Below, piece by piece: positions 48,701 to 60,516 of a stretch of 64,000 nucleotides of DNA. Under the pieces are notes generated by a model. It was not told where the DNA came from. It saw nothing but the letters and a program-made list of their open reading frames with translations, and searched no databases. Location of the stretch: the NCBI GenBank assembly GCA_029207755.1, contig JARCOQ010000016.1, positions 11,499,307 through 11,563,306 of the forward strand, given 5' to 3'. The translations under genes and the position numbers were made by a program. The DNA comes from Chamaea fasciata (lineage: Eukaryota > Chordata > Aves > Passeriformes > Sylviidae). The stretch's first letter is position 1, and every line of letters starts with the position of its first letter.

Positions 48701-50033
48701 CTGCATAAACAACACAGTTTCACACTCATATGACTCTGCACACCTCCTCAAGCTGCAATATTCCTGTCAGGCTCCTCTTACCAACACAAATCCTTTCTTG
48801 TGGGTTGAGCACAACTGCTGAGCTCCAGCTGCAGCCACCACCAGGGATGTCCTGCTGCAGTGGCTGCACCAGCAGGATGAGCAAGAATGTTTTTTTTACC
48901 AGCATCTTGTGAAAACCCATTGGGCTGCACAAACACTTTTCCTGGGTTGAAAAGAATTAATTGCCTTGAATCATTCTGCATTAGCAAGGTTGATTTATTC
49001 AACACAAGCCAATTACTGGGGATAGTAACAACAGCTCTGCAGTCAGCCTCGTGTCTTGTTCTCTGCTCTTGTCTCAGTGATTCCCATTTCCTCACATGCA
49101 TGACTACTACAATAGGATGAAAATTGGATAGCAAAAACCTTGGTTTTGAAAGGACAACATGCAGAAACATCTTTGTGCAGTTTCTGCCTTGCTCATGGAA
49201 GCTAAAGCCGTGCAAGGCACCCACCCTTGTGAAGGTGGGGCTGGGAAAAGTTCAACAGAGCTGAGCGCAAAAACATTTGACGGGAAAAGATGATCTTTTC
49301 TACTCTGGCAGCTTTTCTGTTTTTACCTTTTCTCTACTTTTTTCAGCCAAAGATATACAAAGTTATTTCAGATATGCATTTCTAGTTATTTTATTATCAA
49401 AAAGACACTGAATGAATACTTGTTTACTCTCATTTTAACTTGACATATATGCAATTTTCTTGTTCTGAATGGTGGAACAGAAGAAAAGATCTGAAGTGAT
49501 GAGTGTGGACACAAGGGAAAAAGAATGGACAGACAGGAAGATCCCTCAAGGCCAAAGGACTCTTCCACTGAGAGATATTATCTTTGAAAAGCAGGTCTTA
49601 CACCAAGATATTTTTATGTCACTTTGGCAGCATAAAGGGTTCTCAACACAAAGAATTGGACTCCTGAGAACAAATCCTACAAGAAGAGTGTCAGTAATTG
49701 ATGAAACAATGTCTGAAGTCTCCTCCAGCTTTACAGCCAGTACAGGCGTTGGACTAAAATGGAATCTGAATGTACCGAGCTAATGGCTTTTCTTCATCCC
49801 TGGTAGCAAACAGATGACAGGCACTGAGACATCAGAGAAAAGAAAAAGCCTTTGTGTTTTTCCACGTCCAAGCTGAAATCCCAGCACAGCATTTTTTGGT
49901 TTGCATTTGTTCTTTGGCCACGGCACCACAGCATTGCCCAGGAACCTGGGGCACAGAAAGGCAAACCCAATTCCAGCCCCGCTCCAGCTGCAGCTCTGGC
50001 CTTGCCCTCTCCAAAGAAACTAAAGTTTTCTGC

Positions 50034-50059
50034 AATATATTCTGTCTACAGAATATATT
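50034..50059. repeat. Perfect inverted repeat, 11-bp arms, 4-nt loop
   Basis: AATATATTCTG at 50034-50044 and CAGAATATATT at 50049-50059 are exact reverse complements around TCTA. Pairing stops abruptly on both sides, so the element is a compact 26-bp hairpin with no sign of a larger transposon end. Confidence 0.85.
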
Positions 50060-50424
50060 CAACAGTGTGACACAAAGGGATCTCATAAATTTCCCAGACA
50101 CATTCCCTGTGTGTGGACCCTGCAAAAGAGTGGGCTAAGAACACAGGAGAGACAAAAGAAGAACTTGCAGTACCAGCAAAATGATTAAAATTTAGAAGAA
50201 TATTTCTAGAATTATTTTGTTTAAAAACATCCAGGAAACACAACAGATGCACAAAACAACCTTTAGAGAACTGCATTTTCTCAGTTTTATTACTGCTTAT
50301 TCCTTTTAAAGAACAACACACATGTTCCACAAGATCTTTTTTTTCCTGCTCTCTAATTTTCTAGGAAATCAGAATAAACTGCTTCCCTTCAATTAGGTTC
50401 AATTGACCAAGGGAAAAAAAAATA

Positions 50425-50436
50425 ATATATATATAT
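50425..50436 (+). repeat. Dinucleotide array (AT)6
   Basis: Six AT units within an A-rich context. Confidence 0.8.
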
Positions 50437-51498
50437 AAAAGGAAAGTTGGATTAAAGGATTCTGCCTTGAATTTTGGAAGCTTCATTCACAGCAAGTGCC
50501 CAGCAAATCCAAAGTGCTTTTCTGCCTCAACTAACCTCAATTAGTTACTGCTCAATTCTGATATAAATATATGATGAGAGAGGAACTTGAAGGTTAAAGT
50601 ACATTCACCCCAACCTGGATACAGACACGAATCTGAACGAAATAAAAGCTTCCTTCAGTATGGAAGTTACAACTTCAACCAACAAACTGTGAATGTTTCT
50701 TTGATCTTTTTCTGTCATGATCCAATTATTAAAACACAGCCTCTGATTCCTGTTGTAGTTACACTGATTCAGACCAGCAGTAGCATCACTTGTTTTAAAC
50801 CAAGACCAGAAGAACGTTCTGTAGCTCTTTTCAGAATCATGGCACTTTTGTGTTTGGAAGGTGTGCTGGATATTTTCCTATGACCTATAATTGGAGCAAA
50901 CCACCAATTTTTATGGTACTGCAGCTATAAAAGAGATTCTAAGATCCTCTAAGGTTTTATCTGCCATTGCATGGAGCTATACATGAGTTGAGCAGTCCTG
51001 CATGGAACAGGAAAAAACACTGAGGGTTGGTGGCCACGAAGACATAGCTCTCACTCATAATTTGGTAATTTTTTTCTCACTGTCATAGAGCTCCTGAAAG
51101 ATGAAAGGGTTTTCTTGGTAGTCACCAAGGATATATCCCTTTTTCTTGGAGAAGCTGAAGTCTGTAGGGGCTGTACTCTGAATACCAGCAGGAAGAGACC
51201 TATTCCTTGAAAAATCAGCCCCAAAGATCTCCAGCTGGAAACACAGAGTTGGTTGCTCAGTTGTTGTCTGATTACAAAGCACATTTGCTGCCTACACGTG
51301 GTGCCTCTGCCACCTACTCCCAGTCAGTCTCTTTCAAACATGAGACTGAAGAAAATGGCCCAGGATGTGCCACGTATTCACACCCAGCCCCTTCCCAGCT
51401 ACTGTCTCAGCAGGAACCAGGGACAGTTATGTCAGGTGATGAACATTTTCATGGCCATGGCTCTGGTGACCATCTCAGCTCCCTTTGCAGTGACTTGA

Positions 51499-51534
51499 TC
51501 TCAGAACAGTTGAATATCTGTCTCAGAACAGTTG
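51499..51534 (+). repeat. Direct repeat of 14 bp with 22-bp period
   Basis: TCTCAGAACAGTTG at 51499-51512 recurs exactly at 51521-51534. Confidence 0.85.
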
Positions 51535-51925
51535 TTTTCCTGTGCCTGGTTTCCTTACCTTCTTCTGGAAAAGTGGCTCGTGTGTTTGTGGGCAGGTAGA
51601 GGCAGTGAAGGACTCCCAAGGTTTTTTGGTTAATTTTTGTTTGGTTTTTATAAGATTCTAAAGCGGGGCTTTTGCATTTTAAAGTAACCTTTTTTGTTAA
51701 CTTCTGTAAGATGTGAAGGCAGCATTACAACCACTTCAACAACCTTCCCCTTCCTAAAATGTCTCTGTGTGTTATTTCTTCTACATCAGAGTTACATCAA
51801 AACTTTCCCTGAGCCTCTCCAGAGCACTTTACTCAGAAAAGCAGCTATCAGATCAAAAAGGACTTCTGTTTATTAGTTCAATCTCCTTCATTAGATTCCC
51901 TCTATCATGTGTTTTCCCACACAAA

Positions 51926-52090
51926 CAGTGATAAAAAAGTCTGCTAAAATCCACTGACAGCTGTGGCTGTGATAGACTTTTCCTTAATCCGATTAGCTGC
52001 CGCCTCCCTGTTCGCACCAGTTTCTGTGAGCAGTTACCATATTACACTACAATCTGCTGATTTCATCTGCACTGGCATCAGGCAGCATTC
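51926..52090. promoter_or_regulatory. Small candidate regulatory stretch
   Basis: Complex sequence with CCTTAATCCGATTAGCTG (two opposed TAATCC-type bicoid/OTX cores), CACTGACAGCTGTGGC and CTGCTGATTTCATCTG words. Enhancer-like by texture only. Confidence 0.25.
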
Positions 52091-52832
52091 AAAGAAAGTC
52101 TGGCCTCATAATAACAGGCTTTGAGAGCCAGGAATCTCCTCTCCACACATATGCACAAGCTGCTGTCTCTCAAATTGTACAAATCTGCCTGATGCAGGAA
52201 TTGAGCTCTGAATGAACAGGGCATTCCTACAAACAGCCACCTGAAACTGCCGTCACCCAAACAATTCTCTGCTCAGGCGTGTCTTTTTTTCAGCTCTTAC
52301 GCTGTGATGCTTAAATTTGCTGAGATGCTCAAAGAAAACTCATCCTCGCTCATTCTTCTGGCTCGTGGAAAAAAAGAAAAAAGGAAAAGTTTCTTCAGAT
52401 TGGAAGGGATAGAAGCAGCTTATGTTTGAGCACAGAAATCTTGTTCATGTCTGCTCAGCTCCTCACTTGTGAGTGCTTGCACTCACATTTCTTGCTCCCA
52501 GCAGCCCAAAGGGATGCACCGAGTGCTCCTTCTCTGCACGAGTGCACCAGAAAGGCAGGTTTTCAAACTCCTTCCTCACTGCAGCCACATTCTGGGGGAA
52601 AAACTCCTAAAACAGTTGAGAAAAGGGAACAGACCTCGACTCTAAATAGACTAGAGGACATCTAAAGAGATCTAAGTTAAAATAGAACTTATAGATTTAA
52701 GGTGGATTTTGAAAGAAATTCCTGTCTACTGATCATAATGATTTTGTCCTTCTGGCCTTCAGCTGAAAGTCACAGAGGTAGCTCCCCCAAAAAATGCCAC
52801 TTAATTTCCTTTCTCCACCTACCAATTTTACA

Positions 52833-52835
<3 letters not shown>
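52091..52835. other. Single-copy sequence without a gene
   Basis: Nothing recognisable; short frames only. Confidence 0.5.

Positions 52836-52885
<50 letters not shown>
52836..52885. repeat. T35 directly joined to A15
   Basis: 35 T (52836-52870) pass without any spacer into 15 A (52871-52885). The junction is self-complementary. It may be two retroposon tails meeting, a slippage product or a fold-back/assembly artefact. Lysine- and phenylalanine-run frames across it are trivial translations. Confidence 0.9.
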
Positions 52886-52887
<2 letters not shown>

Positions 52888-55800
52888 AAAAGAAGATGGC
52901 AGAGCACCAAGTCACAGAGGAATTTTTGGAAGAGATATGGAAATTAGGGCTCATAATACAGTATATAAATGCTGCAAGATGCCAGTTTAATGGTTAGGAA
53001 ATAGGCAGCAGGCTCATTCCAGGGAAAAGGCAATGTAGTCATTGTTCCTGAGTGGCTGAATGGTGTAACGAAGATTTTTCATCCTGTACATGCCCTTGGT
53101 CTCTGAGAAAGTAGTTTCCTTTAGAATCCAGCAGCATGGCTCTATCAATGATCCTGACATTCCAACATTTAATCGGTCTGAGTTTTTTAACCCGAACCAG
53201 CAAAACGACAAAAAGAACAACAAAAAGAACCAAACCTGTTTACTCTTCAGAACTATCTGCTTATAAGAACCTTTGGCTTTGCTAGTTTAAGCTTTTGAAA
53301 TGTTCCCAAAATTATCAAAGGAGAAGCTCCACTGAGGACGTTCCACATTGGCCAATTCCAGTGCAAGAAACCATGGGATGCATTTATTGATTGTGGCCAA
53401 TGCCTTGGCCCTGAGCAGCTGGACCCCCAACCTGCCCAGGAGTGGCAGTGCAGTGATGAAACTCTTTAAAACTTCACTTGCAGGAGAAGAATAAGCACTG
53501 GAGCAAGAAGGTACAACTGTACTCAGAGGATCATTTAACACTAACAGTTAAAGTTCCTTCTTTGCTATTTGCCACTTCTTCCAAAGCAGTCCACAGCTCT
53601 AAAGAGATTACAACCTCAAAATTCAGGTCTAAGTATTACATGCTATCAAGCAGGATGGTTTAACAGTGTCAGCACTTCCCTTGTCCTAGTTTTTTGCAGA
53701 TGGAGAATTTCAGCACATTTGATAACTTAACTACCATTTTAGCTCTGATAGAAAGGCAAACTCCAGCAAAAATGGCCCTACCAAAGTGTTTTCCAGCTTG
53801 GTCCTAGCTTGCAATTTAAGAGTCTTAAAATAAATAAATAAGGAAGCTGAAATATTTTATTATGATTAGGTATTATAATAATAATATAATTTACATTATT
53901 ATAATATTAAATATAATATACAATAATTTAAGATACACTATTATAAGAACATAATATCTCATTATTATAATAATGCCTTATTTACTGCAGGGAAATGCAT
54001 ATAATGCACCACTATAACTCACCAAAAATGTTTTGACTAATGACCAGATTTAGACTTTACACCGAAAATCAAAAATAGTAAAAGAAATTGAAATTTTCAG
54101 TTACATGGTCTGTTGTTCTTGGAAAAAGAAATTCTTTTATGAGCTTGTCCTTTGCTCAGGATCTAAACAGAGTCATTGAAACAATACCAAACATGTACTG
54201 GAGTTATTTGAGGACAAAAAGTAGAAAATTGGATGTTTATTCCACATGGGAACATGGGAAACAAATCAGAAACTCAGAAATAAAATGATATGATTACAAA
54301 AACTAAGGACTAAAGTGAAATGCTCTGACAATGGAAGGTTTCAAAATCATTTGTTACTTTTTTAATTCCATAAAACAAATTTGTATTTGAGAAATGAGAT
54401 TCTCTGAATAATCCAAACAAGTCTTTCACTGTAGCAATGATTATTATCCTATTTAAATAAGAAACCTATGTTTCTGTAGTAATTATCATACCATATCCCT
54501 AATTAATTATTACTCAAAATATCTGTTAAAATTCTTGCCAACCATTTAGAAACAGGCACAAATTATTCCCTTTGATCAGACTTGCATTGCTAAAGGCACA
54601 TTAAAAATACAGAGAGAGTCTGGAAAAGCCTTACAAAATTGTCCATAAAGCCAGAATTATGTTAACTACTGCAGCAGCCCTTACTCTGCATATTCACAAT
54701 TTGATTGCATATGAAGACAATTACTGGGTTTGGACAAGAGGTCAACCCACACCCTCAACATCGACTTGTATACAGTTCAAAAGAATATAATTGCCCTCTA
54801 ATTTGAATACATGACAAAAGAAATTAAGGAGAAAAAAAACCCAAAAAACTCCAATATTTGTGAGCTTCAAATCGTGTTACAGTTAAATAGGCGATAACAA
54901 CTGCCTGGATTCTGCAAGGCTGAATTCGACCTCTGGATGTTTAGCACACTGCCAAGTAGTTAATGAAGAGAAAATCCTGGCCAGAGAATATGATGCTCTG
55001 CTCCTGGTCCTTTGAAAAACTCTATGGGTCTTTAATTCCCATGAACAGAATCTCATTTTTTAAATTATTGCTGTAAAAGACCCATGACAGCGAAGATAGA
55101 TGCTTTTCACAATTCAAATTTGTGATGCTCCTGAACTTGGTCTTCAAATCTCTGATGTTTCTTTCACTAAACCTCCTCTGGAGTTACAATTTCTATGTCG
55201 GGATCCTCATTTCTAAAAGAAATACAGGTATCCTCTCTGTGCACGTTTTCACCAAAGCTTTGACACTGGTTTCAGAAGGCACTAAACCCACAGATGAAAT
55301 AGGTACTGTCTGACAACCCAGTGGCATCATCCTGTCATCAACTCAACACCCTTTTTGCAAAATTATTTTGCCAATTTCCATGCAGATGGTCCCAGGTTAT
55401 TAAATAATTTCTGATACTCTCTTAACTGAGCATAAGCAGACTAAATTGAAACATGAAGCATGCTAGGGATGTATTGATATCAGAGAGCAGTAGCATCTGC
55501 CTGGGTCAAACCCATTTCAGCTCGGGAGTTACAGAAAAGGTGGAAGCATTGGAGAGGTTTTCCTGCCTCTGAACGATGCAGCTTTTGAAAATCTAGGAAA
55601 ATATGCTTTAAATCTTATGTCATCCTATTCACAAGAAAAAAAAAAATCCTTCATTTGGCACAGTTAATAAAAAATACCCTCAGAGTCTCTTACAGGTTAG
55701 ATAACACTTAAAAACATCCAAAAGTGTGAAGAGTATTGAGCCACAATGATGCCCCTCGTTCACTTGTTATATATTCAGATCAAAAATCCCCCACTAATGA

Positions 55801-57945
55801 AAATACAACCTATGGAAAATTCCAGTGAAATGCAATCCAAGCAACAAAGTAGTTTCCTATAGTTTATTAGGCCAAGTTTTGAACTCAGCAGAAAGAACTC
55901 TGTTTTGTATCTAGTTCAACAAAACAAAGCCAGGACACCTCCAAGGCTCTCTGGAGGTCCTGCTTAATTATGCAGATATTTCAGGCTCTGTACTTGAACT
56001 GCACAGAAGAGCTGCAATGGACAGATCCCTATTTTAAACCTTGAAAGAAGATGCTACCACAAAAGAATGTTTTAATCAGCTGCTAAAAAAGTGGTTGAGA
56101 GCCTGAACTCTAAAAATAACCAAGTAGAAATTTTAGAAGGAATATTTTCCTCTAACAACTGTTGCAGTGCAATGATGAAGCCATGAGATTTGTTTCAATA
56201 CAGTTATCCATATGAATCAGCAGGTAGGACTGCCCTAAAAAACCCAAACAAAAAACCCCACACCCCAAGTCTAACACAGATTAAGGGGCTTCTCCCTCCA
56301 CCCCCCAATATGTAACATGTGATGCTAATGGGAGTTTTGTGCACTTCAAGAAAAGCATAAAAAGTAATTCCCATATGCTGCAGTTGCCAAAGGGAATTTG
56401 TTACATTCACTGGTGTTAAATTAGGCCATTGTGTATACACTTCAGAAACAGAGGCAGGCCATAAAAACTCCTACATGTTATTACTTGAGCATTCATTCCT
56501 CAGATTGTCTCTTTGCTGATATTAAAGTCTGAATGTTGTTCATCAGAGAGTGACTGATAATAAAGAAGTGATTGACAAACTTATTACTTGGCTTTAAAAA
56601 TAAGTTCTCCCAATTCAAAAGATTCTTCTCAAGTCCAGTGAGATGTGGTTTGTTCTTTGCAGCAGACAGCTGTAATTGGAAAAAAAAATACACAGAGGGG
56701 AAAAATAGACTTGGTTTGTATTTCAACTGTGTAAATAACTGGGTACATGGTTCTTAGTTGAAAGCATCTAGCATGGCTTAGAGAGAGCAGCAGGAGCTAG
56801 GGATGGGGGGACCCCTTCCTTCCTCAGCATCACTCTGAGCAAGTGAGGTCACTCCATGGCATGTTCTCAAGGAGCTGCTGCTACACTAACGTCAAATTGT
56901 GCAGTAGCACAATGGGATGTTCCTTACTTGTCATCCAGGCATCCCCTGGAGCCCATAACCCCTGTGCACTTCCCTTTAAACCCACCATGACAAAAGCAAT
57001 GGTGCCACTCTTCCCTCCCGGTCCTCCTGCTTGTTCCCAGTCCCTTTTTGCTGCCAGCGTACGGGGAGCTGGATGGGCTCCCTGGTGCTGAGTGAACCCT
57101 GCTGAGGGCAAGAAGGGCTGATGAGCAGGAGGGCGTGCTGGGACCAGCAGCAGCTCAGCTCCAAGCCTGACCAATGTGACTCCATCTGTGCCTTGGGGAC
57201 ACTTCCCAAACTGTGTGTGCAGCCTTAAGGCTTCTCCTGGTCACCATTTTCTGTCTTTGGGTGAGGACAGGACCCTGCCAGCAGAAAACAATTCCCTAGT
57301 TATACTACACTTATTCTACCCCCTTTTTAGCTCTCTGAGCATCTATTTCCAGGTCCGAGAAGCAGCAGTGCTGCCACAAGGAAGAGGCAGGAGCAGAGAG
57401 GCAGCTGCATGAGCTGCAAGGGCAGCCATGCCTTTCTTGGAGCGGCCCCAGAACGCCAACTGCAGAGGTGCAAATAATCCTTCAGTGCCAAGAGCCTGAT
57501 TGAAGACTGCTCTTTGATTCATTGGGCTCCAAATTAAGGTCAGACCTGCTCATTTTTTACTTTCAATGAACTTTTAGCCTCAGGAACCAAGCAGCAAACA
57601 CTCCAGATGTCAAGCACAGAGACTTAACTTCAGCAGCTCCTTCTCTCGAGCACCAGATGCTGCTGCAACAAGGTCACTAAGATTCAGGCAGAGGATGGAG
57701 GGCTCTGACTGGCAAAATCCACAGCCAGAAAGTGCAGCATGTGCATAGGTGTTTGCAAAAGCACAGGCAGTCTTCAGGTCACCTGACTTTGGGATGTTTT
57801 TCCTGGAATTTGCCTCTTTAAAATTGTATGCACTTAAAAACAAAACCAGCTGACAACAAAACCATATTATTAGAAACTGTGTGATGGGATAATGCCAGCT
57901 CATTTCATGAGCTAAGTTCTATGCTTTCATTCAAAATAACCCAGC
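52886..57945. other. AT-rich single-copy sequence without a gene
   Basis: No exon or transposon recognised. Holds the AT-only tract at 53829-53985 and a GC-richer patch at about 56840-57210 with overlapping frames on both strands and no domain. Confidence 0.5.
53829..53985. repeat. AT-rich low-complexity tract
   Basis: About 150 bp of nearly pure A/T with repeated TATTATAATA-type words in both orientations, starting with (AAAT)n-like units. Likely an easily melted, length-variable sequence. A matrix-attachment role is possible but unsupported. Confidence 0.75.
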
Positions 57946-58370
57946 AAACAATCTTTCTCAAGTCTCTCCCCCACCTCCCATTTTCTTTTAATTCTGGGCC
58001 AAGCCCAAATCCCCTGTCAGCCGTGTGCAGCTAACCTTCAATTTCTGTCAGCATGGTTTACCGTCAGCCTGAAATCCTCAATCATGAACCTACACACCGT
58101 TACCTGAAGCATCTGCTTTTTTTCTAGTTAACCTTTTAAACTATCAAAGCTCATTTTTTAGTCAGGGTCATCTTTCCTCTGCTTCCCCTTCCCTGATCCC
58201 TTTTTCTCCCTCACCCAATTACTCATACGTGAGCTTAAAAGCATGTTAAATGGATTTATTTGGCTCACCCTCTTTGACTCACTGGCCTTTAAATAAGCAG
58301 TAAATGTTTTGTTATTTAAGATAAAGCCATTGCCTTTCTGCATCTATTTGTCTGCTTATACAGCTGCATT
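57946..58370. promoter_or_regulatory. Candidate conserved non-coding element
   Basis: Repeat-free, pyrimidine-rich but complex sequence with CCCAATTACTCATACGTGAG, TTAAATGGATTTATTTGG and CTTTGACTCACTGG words. Texture is enhancer-like; conservation untested. Confidence 0.3.
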
Positions 58371-60205
58371 TTGTTTTCAGTTTGGATTATAATTTACAAC
58401 TTGGAACCTGGTTGCATAGCAAGAACTGAATCCATCTTCCTGCTTGCTCAGGCTTCTGAAGGAGTGTTGCCAATGGCTTTTCAACAGTGTCGTGCCACTT
58501 ACATGCACAAAATTATAAAGCAACTTATATTACCTCAGAGTGCAACAACAGCAAAACTATTTCTTGGAAAGCCTACAACAATGCATTGCTGTCTAGGACT
58601 CCAAAATCACAGCTGCATCTCAGCAGCATACTTCAGATTTTATTCACCTGAAGAAGAGCCAGGCCACTGCAATGGCACAATGCAGCTTTCTGTCACTACA
58701 AGGTGTGGTGTGAACAGGGTTTCTGACAACCAGTGAGTTATCCCCAGAAAAGTGTTTAGTTTTGGCTTGAAAATCAGCACAGATGAGTGTTTTCCTTTAA
58801 TATAGGTGAAATAAAAATTTACATATTTTGAAAGAATTAGAGCCCTTCTCCTGACTTACTCAGAAAGGAAAAACAGCAGGCAGTGTTTGGCTTGAACCCC
58901 TGCCCAACCTCTGACTTGTCTTTAGGTGACTTTTATTACTCACAGTAATAAAAAGACCATTATCTTGAAATTCAGGTACACAATTGAGATATTTCCAGGT
59001 AGTTCAATGACATTCAAAATAAGTGGAAAAATATGCATATTGATTTTCCCTTTTGACAGCATTAAGATTTATTTACTCTTGATGTTGCAGTGACCTCTAG
59101 TTTGTCTTGGTCAATACACACCTCAAGGGTTGATAAACCTTAATATTCACCTCCATGAGAGTCAATATCCACTTTATAATATAAAAGCTATCCCATGGGA
59201 CAAACATTAATATTGTCGAACAGATTCAGTCCCTCACCTCCTTCTTCTCTTAATGTGAAAAATGACCGAGCTTGAATAGTTGGCAAAATTGAGGGGAAGG
59301 AAAAAAAAAAGGCAATGAATTCTGACAAACTAAAGAATGTGCAAAATGTATCATTGACCTTTATCTAAAAGGACTCTGGATGAAATAATCATCCATATTT
59401 GGGTATTAGAGAAAAGTCAGGCTGTTTTTTACAGGATAACTTCAAACTTGTTCTTGTAGAAATTTGCCCACAACTAGAAACTCGAGATACAACTTGCCTA
59501 TTTCTGACTGTCTTGTGGTGATGCTCTCCCCAAAAGGCACCAACAGATGGGGTGGGATGTTGATCTCCTTCCCAGAAGACAACAGCAGCTGGATGGGATG
59601 TTGTTTTCCTAGTACCACTGTTAACTTCTGGTTGATTGTGCCGCTCCCAAAAATTCATTCTGGCTATCATGAGTTATAATTACCAGCGCATGTTTGGAAG
59701 TTTCCTACAGAGACAACCACAGTCCAGAATGACACATAGGAATTTTGTAATTACATCCCTCTTTTAACCATTCAGATGGGCTGCTTTGCCACTGAGGGTA
59801 TCTTAGGCTCTATGGATTGTGCTCATTCCTGTCAAGGAACTTAACCAAGGGACAGAGTAAGTTTCCGCAGAAGAAGAGTGTGAAGCCAGTTTTGACTGAC
59901 TGCTCTTGCCATTAAAATACCAGGTTTTTTTTCAAAGCTTACTATAGTAAACATCTGGGAATTCTTCTATTCAGGTAGCAGATACTGTGAGATGATTTGG
60001 GCTTTTTTTTAAAGTTTTTTTACAGAACTGCTGTCTGCCTCTGTGAGTGATGACCTGGCACTAGGCCAGGCTGACACACGTCTGTGTGTGCATCTTCTAA
60101 GCTGAAGAGAGTTATCAATGCAACTCAACTTTCTGATGATTAATTCCTACTTTCAGATTTTTCTGGTGGGAAAAAAAATCCCCTGCAACAGCTGCTGCAG
60201 CTCAG

Positions 60206-60229
60206 AAAGGATCCACTGCAGGATCCTTT
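60206..60229. repeat. Perfect inverted repeat, 9-bp arms, 6-nt loop
   Basis: AAAGGATCC at 60206-60214 and GGATCCTTT at 60221-60229 around ACTGCA. Pairing ends cleanly on both sides. Confidence 0.85.
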
Positions 60230-60474
60230 GGACAAGGGGGAAATGTGTCCGGGTGTCCACAAGAGCTCTGAAGGTTTTAAGAGATGATATTTATTAGGAT
60301 GATTGTAACTTATATTGGAAACTGGACCAGTGCCCAGGGCTGGGCTAAGTGTCATGAAAAGCTTTGCATGTCCTCCCATACATTTCACTGTATAATCATA
60401 AACTGCTATATTCATGTTGAAAAATGCAAGATTTTTAATAAAACACATGGTGCAGAACCATTTTCAGTTCTGCT

Positions 60475-60516
60475 CCACTAAAAATCTACCACTAAAAATC
60501 TACACCACTAAAAATC
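60475..60516 (+). repeat. Three-copy tandem repeat, 14-bp unit
   Basis: CCACTAAAAATCTA at 60475-60488 and 60489-60502, then CA and a third, partly diverged copy CCACTAAAAATC at 60505-60516. Confidence 0.9.

Larger units (their letters stand above)
43857..51925. other. Single-copy sequence without a gene
   Basis: No exon recognised. Contains an A/C-rich tract (45638-45716), a perfect hairpin (50034-50059), an (AT)6 array (50425-50436) and a 22-bp-period duplication (51499-51534). The 148-codon minus-strand frame at 48778-49224 is overlapped by plus-strand frames and lacks a domain. About 48133-48175 resembles an ancient 'ccattgacttcaatggg' repeat remnant. Confidence 0.5.

Noticed and set aside
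48778..49224. 148-codon minus-strand open frame
   Set aside because: No domain or conserved motif; overlapped by plus-strand frames.
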